DNA from: Pratylenchus scribneri
Lineage: Eukaryota; Nematoda; Chromadorea; Rhabditida; Pratylenchidae
Length of the DNA: 64,000 nt
NCBI GenBank assembly: GCA_030063045.1
Contig: JAQSEB010000117.1
Coordinates: 960,491 to 1,024,490 of the forward strand
Reading direction: 5' to 3'
The translations under genes and the position numbers were made by a program. This document shows, piece by piece, positions 58,644-64,000 of the stretch. Each line of letters begins with the position of its first letter. Within the stretch, counting starts at the first letter, position 1. The notes beneath the pieces were generated by a model. It ran no database searches. It was not told the origin of the DNA and worked only from the letters and a program-made list of their open reading frames with translations.

Positions 58644-60508
58644 TTAATAATTTCGCCATGCTTCATCAGCTGATCGAACTTTTTTGGCATTAATGGGCAC
58701 GGAGACAATAATTTCATCGGCAATTGAAGGTGAGGAAGCCAGACTGGAGAATGGGAATTTGAGGCCAAAACAACGATGAAAAGCGCGACTATAATCGGAA
58801 CTAAAATAATAATATTTATTAAATAAAGATAGGAGAAATAATTAGTTAATAAAGAAGAATTTTTTACCCCACATTTCTATTTATTTACCTCGCTTTTTGT
58901 TTTTTTTTTGGTGACTTCTATTTAATCAGAAACCAGTTTTTTAGACATCTTATACCAATTTGTAGATCTCATTTAGACTCATCGAATGGGATATATTTTG
59001 CCATTTTTTGATCAAAATTAAATAGTTTAAATCAAAACCAAAAAATGGTTTAAACGGTTTAACTCATTCAGTTTCGATTATATGCCAAAAGACGCGTCTC
59101 GATGAGATCTACAAACTAGTATAAGATTTATAGGGTCTAAAACCGGTTTCTGATTTATTTTGGAAAAGATGGGGTAAAAAATTAAAATGATATATCAGAA
59201 ATAATTAGGTGAAATTTTTACCTCAAAATGTAAAGCATTGGGACATAAAAAGCGAGCACAGGAACAAGGATGAGGCCAGCAAAATTCATTGTGTACCATT
59301 GTTGCATTTGTGTAAGCTCCAACCAAATACAAATATTTCGAGTCAGTGTGTTGCCAAACCAGCCACTAAATTCCACCAAAAATGCCACAACAATTGCTTT
59401 GAGCATTTTGCGAGTGGCCTTGAAATTGGCGGCTGATGATTCTGACAAAAATTATGATAAATTTAAAGATATATTTCCTCACTTTTAATGGCCATAATAT
59501 AGCAAAGGAATAAATATTGGCTTAATGAGAATAAATTGAAATATAAAGGAATTTGGAAGACGAAAGATGGCACCGCATCCGGTGTTGAACAAGTCACTAA
59601 TCTAAAAATAATTAATTTTAAATTAAATTATAAGTTTTGGATACTTTTCTGGTTTCTCAACGAATGAATAATTAATTCCAGTGAAAACACAATAGGCCGA
59701 ATAAATTGAAATTGCACCAAAAATTACGGCCAAATATGCGATCGAGGCGGAGACCGAATTTTGGATATTTTTTAAGTGCCTTAAAAATTGTATTAAATAA
59801 TAATTTAATCATTTTTTATAATTTTAATTAAAAATATTTTTTAATTACAAATATTATTTAAAATAAAAATTTTACCAAATAGGGAAAAATGCAATAATTA
59901 AACGATCAATGGCCAATGCCAAAAATAGCAAATATTGGCATTGAGCGAAGAAAATGGGCACAGCCATCAATGGGAAACATAATCGCAGTGGGATAAGGTT
60001 GATTCCGAGTACAGCAATCCAAAATTGAATGAAAAATGTGAAGGAGAAAAGCAAACTGGCCAACGAATTGGCCGCAATCAACCAATTATATGTTTCACGC
60101 AGTGAACTGTAAAAAACAATTCACAATTCTTGGAATATTTAATATTGATCCAGGGATTCTTACAAATGTCAATATGAATTTTATTAAATTTTCCAAAAAT
60201 TTTATATGGTACTGTTTATTTAGAATTTTATGATTAAATAATTCTAAATGATCAAAATTCCGATTATTTTTCAATATTCGACTATATTCAATTTTGATTG
60301 TAATTATTCAGGAATTTATTCACCTCGTTTTGGCCGTAACATAGAGAAGACTTGCACAAAATAATTGGGAAATAATAGCGAAAACCATTTTGAAGGTTGC
60401 GAAACCGATGAGAACAAAACTGGGTCCAACACCATAAAATATTTGAACCAAAGGGTCATCGGCATCGGCATTATCATTGACCATATTTGTGCCATTTTGG
60501 TTGCTCAT
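58644..60508 (-). CDS. srsx-class seven-span chemoreceptor 2
   Basis: Six exons (60324-60508, 59876-60106, 59645-59779, 59483-59601, 59222-59441, 58644-58800) give 348 residues, all phases matching. Spans are visible from ATFKMVFAIISQLFCASLLY onward. Span 3 ends LFLALAIDRLIIAFFPIW (DR motif as in receptor 1), and span 7 runs into MLYILRSSDYSRAFHRCFGL (helix 8). The same family and size as the receptor at 47.9 kb and the same number of exons, but opposite orientation and low apparent identity, so they are not a recent duplicate pair. The last intron carries a MITE copy. Confidence 0.92.
58861..59180. repeat. Inverted-repeat element (copy B) in the srsx intron
   Basis: Ends TTTTTACCCCAC and GATGGGGTAAAAA. 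It includes TAATCAGAAACCAGTTTTTT, GTAGATCTCATTTAGACTCA and their inverses, homologous to the element at 29433-29757. No coding capacity. Confidence 0.75.
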
Positions 60509-62333
60509 TTTTTATTGAAGATTATAAATTAATATTTCAAATTAGGATTCTGATGAATGTATGTAGATTAATTTTAATTCTTTTTTATATAAAATTCATA
60601 TAAAATTTCATTTATTATTAATTAATATTGCTTAATTAGTCTGGTGAAGTTTTGAAATGAATGCGAAATTAAAAAAAGTGGAAATATTTAAACATTTATT
60701 TGTGAACTTTTCAGAGGGCATTTTGAATTATTTACGAAATATAAGAAAAAAAGGCCCTTTAATAATAGAGGATTAAGAAAGATTATGAAAAGACGAGGAA
60801 ATTATTAATAAGTCGAAGAATATTTCTTCAAATTTTAGAAATTTTCAAGCGAAAAATGAAAATGGTGTCTGATTTTAAAAAAAGTTTGAGTTTGGATTCC
60901 AAATTCTGCCAAGTGGGAATTCTCCTTCCAAATTTCAATTTTTGACTACAATTTTATGGCGTAACAAAGATAAAAAAAATGAGTATAAAATGCTTTGTCC
61001 TGACCAAGATACAATCAAAAATCCCAAAAATAAAATAAAATCCCTTATTAAATATTAATTGTAAAAGCGAAAAAATCACGCAACATTAAATTTGCGCGCT
61101 TAGACTCAAACAAAAAAGGAATATTCCATTTTTAGTAAGCAAAATTTTTCCCATTCAATTTTTTTCTATGGAAAAAATTGGGAATTTTCTGTTTTAATTG
61201 TAGGACGGAAAAATGTTTTTTTATTCATTCATATTTTATTTACGTAAAAATATTTTACAAGTTAATTTTAATTTAATTAATTTTTGCGTCAAAGGTCAAA
61301 CTAGTAAACGAATTAAAATTTTTTTTTAATATATAAAAATATTTGGCTCTATTTTTAACAATTTTTTAATCCCCAAAATTGTTGATTGTCAGAAAATCCA
61401 CAAAATCCATTGAAAGGAAAAAAAGTTGGCCAAGCCAAATGATTGATGAAGGCAAAGGTAAAAATGGAGGAAGGCTGGCATTTGGCCTAGTGAATTCATT
61501 AAATGAATTTTTGAGGGAATATTCCGTCTTCAATCGGCGATTTGGCCAAATGGTCAACAGTCGGTCATTTTAAAAGAAATATTATTTCATCGATGATTGA
61601 TTGGCAAATGACGTTAAAAAGTCATCAAATTTTGCATCAAATTAATTTAATTAAATTAAATTATGATTTTATATTTAAATTTAAAATTGAAAATTAAATA
61701 AATTCCAAATTTTTACTAATCTTTGTCCAATTGTTCTATGAGTTTGAGGTTCAAAACCGCTTTTTGGACCCGAGATCAATTGGCAGAAGGCAAGAAACCA
61801 GCCGCAAGAAATTTATATGTGAAGAGAAAAAGGGAAAATATTGGCTGAAAGGCGATGGACACGAAAACTACTCAATTAGCAGGCAAAAAGGCCCAACTTA
61901 ATGCCAGCCGATGGTCGTTTGCTTGCTGTCAGAGGCGGCTGGCCAAAAACACAACGAAAAGGGAAGGCATCTGAGGGGTCTATTTGAGGGGAAAGGAAGA
62001 GATTTTTGGCTGGCTTGGCCGGATCAAATCGAGGGCGATGGATTTGTTACGGCTTAAAGGCCAATTGTTGTTTTCCCCTTTTCTTCCTTAAATCTTCACC
62101 TCTTTTCGCCGTTGCCTTCTCATTTTTTTGATAGCCACAATGCAAAAGTCCGCCTGGGCCAATTTTCACCTTATAATATATGGAATTAATTTTTCTTTTA
62201 AAAAAATGACCAATGAAATTGGCACCCTTTCTTTCATTATTTTCATAAATTAATGTTCATCCATAAAAATTAATTAATAATAAATATTTAATATTAAATT
62301 TATAATTTTTTATAAAGTTTGAAAATATTAAAA
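60509..62333. other. Intergenic, AT-rich
   Basis: Spacer between divergent genes. A moderately GC-rich patch at 61740-62050 (containing TTAATGCCAGCCGATGGTCG) is not coding in any convincing way. No RNA or transposon was recognised. Confidence 0.5.
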
Positions 62334-64000
62334 ATGCGTCGACTTGCCGAAAATGTAATTTTTCAAAAATTTCGTCGTCATGAAATCAAAGAACAGTACG
62401 AAAAGACAACACTACCTGCTGGGGATTACGGTAGCCAAAATGGAGAAAATAATATAAAATTGCCCGGGGAACAAATTGAATATAGCAGGTTGATTATATA
62501 AAAGGGGATTTAATTTAATTTAATTTAATTTTAATTTATATATTAATTATTTTTATTAAATATTTTATATTTATTTTTTAAATAATTTTTTAATTAATTG
62601 ATTTAAAAAATTTTTTAAAAATAATTTTCAAAAAAATGAATAATTGTTAAATATAATTTTTAGACATTCAACAAGTCGTGATGAATATAGCGAGGAGCAT
62701 TATTTCACTACACCCGATGCCCCCGATCAAAATGTCAAAAAATTGCATTACACACAATCATTGCAAGTAAAAATAACAAAAAATAAATAATTAAATTAAT
62801 TTAATAAAATATCTAAAAATGTAAAAAAATAATGTAAAATCAAAAAATATTTTTAGGACACATTTTCGCCATCGCCTCCATTGGCTATTGGCACATTTTC
62901 CAAGGAATTTCCCCAAATTCAAAGGGAAATCAACCACAAATATGAACAGGGAAATAGGCCAACAAATTTGCCGCCTCCAATTCCAATATTTCGCGAGGAA
63001 CAAAAAGTCCATCAAAATAGAAAAAAATTTATTTAAATTTTTTAGCAAGAAATAAGTGAAGAGGATAAAGGCGAAAATTTCCTTCGTAGACAACAGCATA
63101 AATTATATCAGTTGAGGGAGGAGACAATCCGAAAATTTGGACATCATAATGGGCCAAATGGCCAACAACAATCAAATTACGAAAATGATGAACAACGGAG
63201 GGCGAGGTGCGAATGAAAATATTTGAAATATTTGGAATGGATAAAAATCTATTAAAAAATGCAATTTCCCTTTAAAAGGCACCTCATTTTTAGCCTTTTT
63301 CTTTACGATATTATTTAAAAAAATAAGAAAAAGATGCCAAGTTTAAAATTATAATTACCGTAAATTCTCTAGTAGAAGCTCCCTTTCTAATAAAAGTCCC
63401 TCTAAAAATTTTTTCCTACTTTTAATTTTATAAACATATTTGAATGGTAGAAATAAGTACTCTGATTTGTATGTAAAATCATCTTCTAAAAAATATTTAG
63501 AAATTCAAGTTTTTTAAAAAACAAAAACATGCTCTAAAAATGTTATTTGCAAGAATATGAGATAATTTGTAAAAACATATTTTGAATCATAAAAAGCATA
63601 TTTTAAATTGTAAAAATATTTTTCAAATCATTAAAAAATTTTCTGATTTTAAAAATTTGAAAACATTTTCTAAAAACATGTTTTATAACCAAAAATATTT
63701 TCTGATTTGCTGGAAATTTATCGGATAAATTTTATTTTTTCTTATATTTTTCTAAAATTTATAAGTCTCGAGGCTTCTATTAAAGAATTTATGGTATCCA
63801 ATGAGCAATGATTATTAAATAAAATTTACATAAAAATAATTTATTAAATTATTTTTGTATATTAGGTTGCATGGCTCATTGCCTCCATTGGGTCGTCAAA
63901 GGCAACAAATATATTCGCCTCAACAATTCCGGCAACAAATACAACAAATGCATCAGCAAACATTTGAAGTGGATTATTTTAAATTTTATTTAAATAAAAT
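62334..64000 (+). CDS. Glutamine-rich protein, 3' end beyond the window
   Basis: Five exons so far (62334-62488, 62664-62766, 62857-63006, 63046-63206, 63866 to about 63968) join in frame. The start MRRLAENVIFQKFRRHEIKE is basic and helical. FSPSPPLAIGTFSKEFPQIQ and NRPTNLPPPIPIFREEQK are proline-containing. EDKGENFLRRQQHKLYQLRE is a charged helix, and exon 5 is Q-rich (RQQIQQMHQQTFE). The family is not recognised. A TTG 15 bases upstream is in frame, but the ATG is the natural start. The 3' end of exon 5 may be a donor at 63969 (GTGGAT), or the exon may continue to the edge. Confidence 0.7.
63357..63797. repeat. Inverted-repeat element in an intron of the Q-rich gene
   Basis: Ends TACCGTAAATTCTCTAGTAG and, from the right, TACCATAAATTCTTTAATAG. 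The inside is low-complexity A/T with repeated AAAAACATATTTT-like strings. MITE-like, no coding capacity. Confidence 0.6.

Noticed and set aside
62319..62333. Alternative TTG start for the Q-rich gene
   Set aside because: An ATG follows 15 bases later in the same frame; non-ATG initiation is not needed.

Overview
This window is nuclear DNA from a nematode. It is AT-rich, and its genes are split into many small exons by mostly 45-60 base introns that end in TTTCAG or TTTTAG. Several start codons sit a few bases after an acceptor, as expected for spliced-leader trans-splicing (for example the DUF273 gene, start 27323). Two genes belong to the nematode srsx chemoreceptor family, and a DUF273 glycosyltransferase and a MATH-BTB gene fit the same lineage. 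I cannot name the species. A tylenchid or other clade IV nematode would fit the composition, but that is inference.

Layout. 1-4.1 kb (-): KIF21/KLP-12 kinesin, 3' end cut by the window edge. 6.1-8.2 kb (+): secreted TSP1-Kunitz protein. 8.8-10.1 kb (+): unknown gene with three 75-base repeats. 10.4-12.1 kb (+): coiled-coil protein with a T/S-P-K-K tail. 12.9-15.2 kb (+): ArfGAP1 with two tRNA-like SINEs in introns. 16.1-17.3 kb (+): LAPTM-like membrane protein with a PPxY tail. 17.8-20.8 kb (-): GMPPA. 21.3-21.9 kb (-): small helical protein. 22.5-27.3 kb (-): DUF273 glycosyltransferase, with a 1.9-kb 24-base minisatellite in intron 1. 28.9-32.6 kb (-), perhaps to 36.4 kb: SWEET sugar transporter. 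37-46 kb: gene-poor, with a 1.18-kb MULE-like element and a second, inverted array of the same 24-base repeat (2.6 kb). 47.9-49.7 kb (+): srsx receptor. 50-50.6 kb (-): myotrophin-like ankyrin protein. 52.1-53.8 kb (+): annexin. 54-55.8 kb (-): MATH-BTB adaptor. 56.4-57.7 kb: fold-back element. 57.9-58.5 kb (+): secreted Cys-rich protein. 58.6-60.5 kb (-): second srsx receptor. 62.3-64 kb (+): Q-rich protein, cut by the edge.

The genes do not form one pathway; this looks like ordinary gene-dense nematode chromosome. Membrane traffic and glycosylation are well represented (ArfGAP1, GMPPA, DUF273, LAPTM-like, annexin). The unusual content is the repeat landscape: a pair of oppositely oriented giant 24-base minisatellites 16 kb apart, small inverted-repeat elements found mainly in introns, a MULE-like element with a 10-base target duplication, and frequent GT-C plus two GC-AG splice donors. 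Gene models were spliced by eye; most exon junctions keep the frame exactly, and the exceptions are stated.
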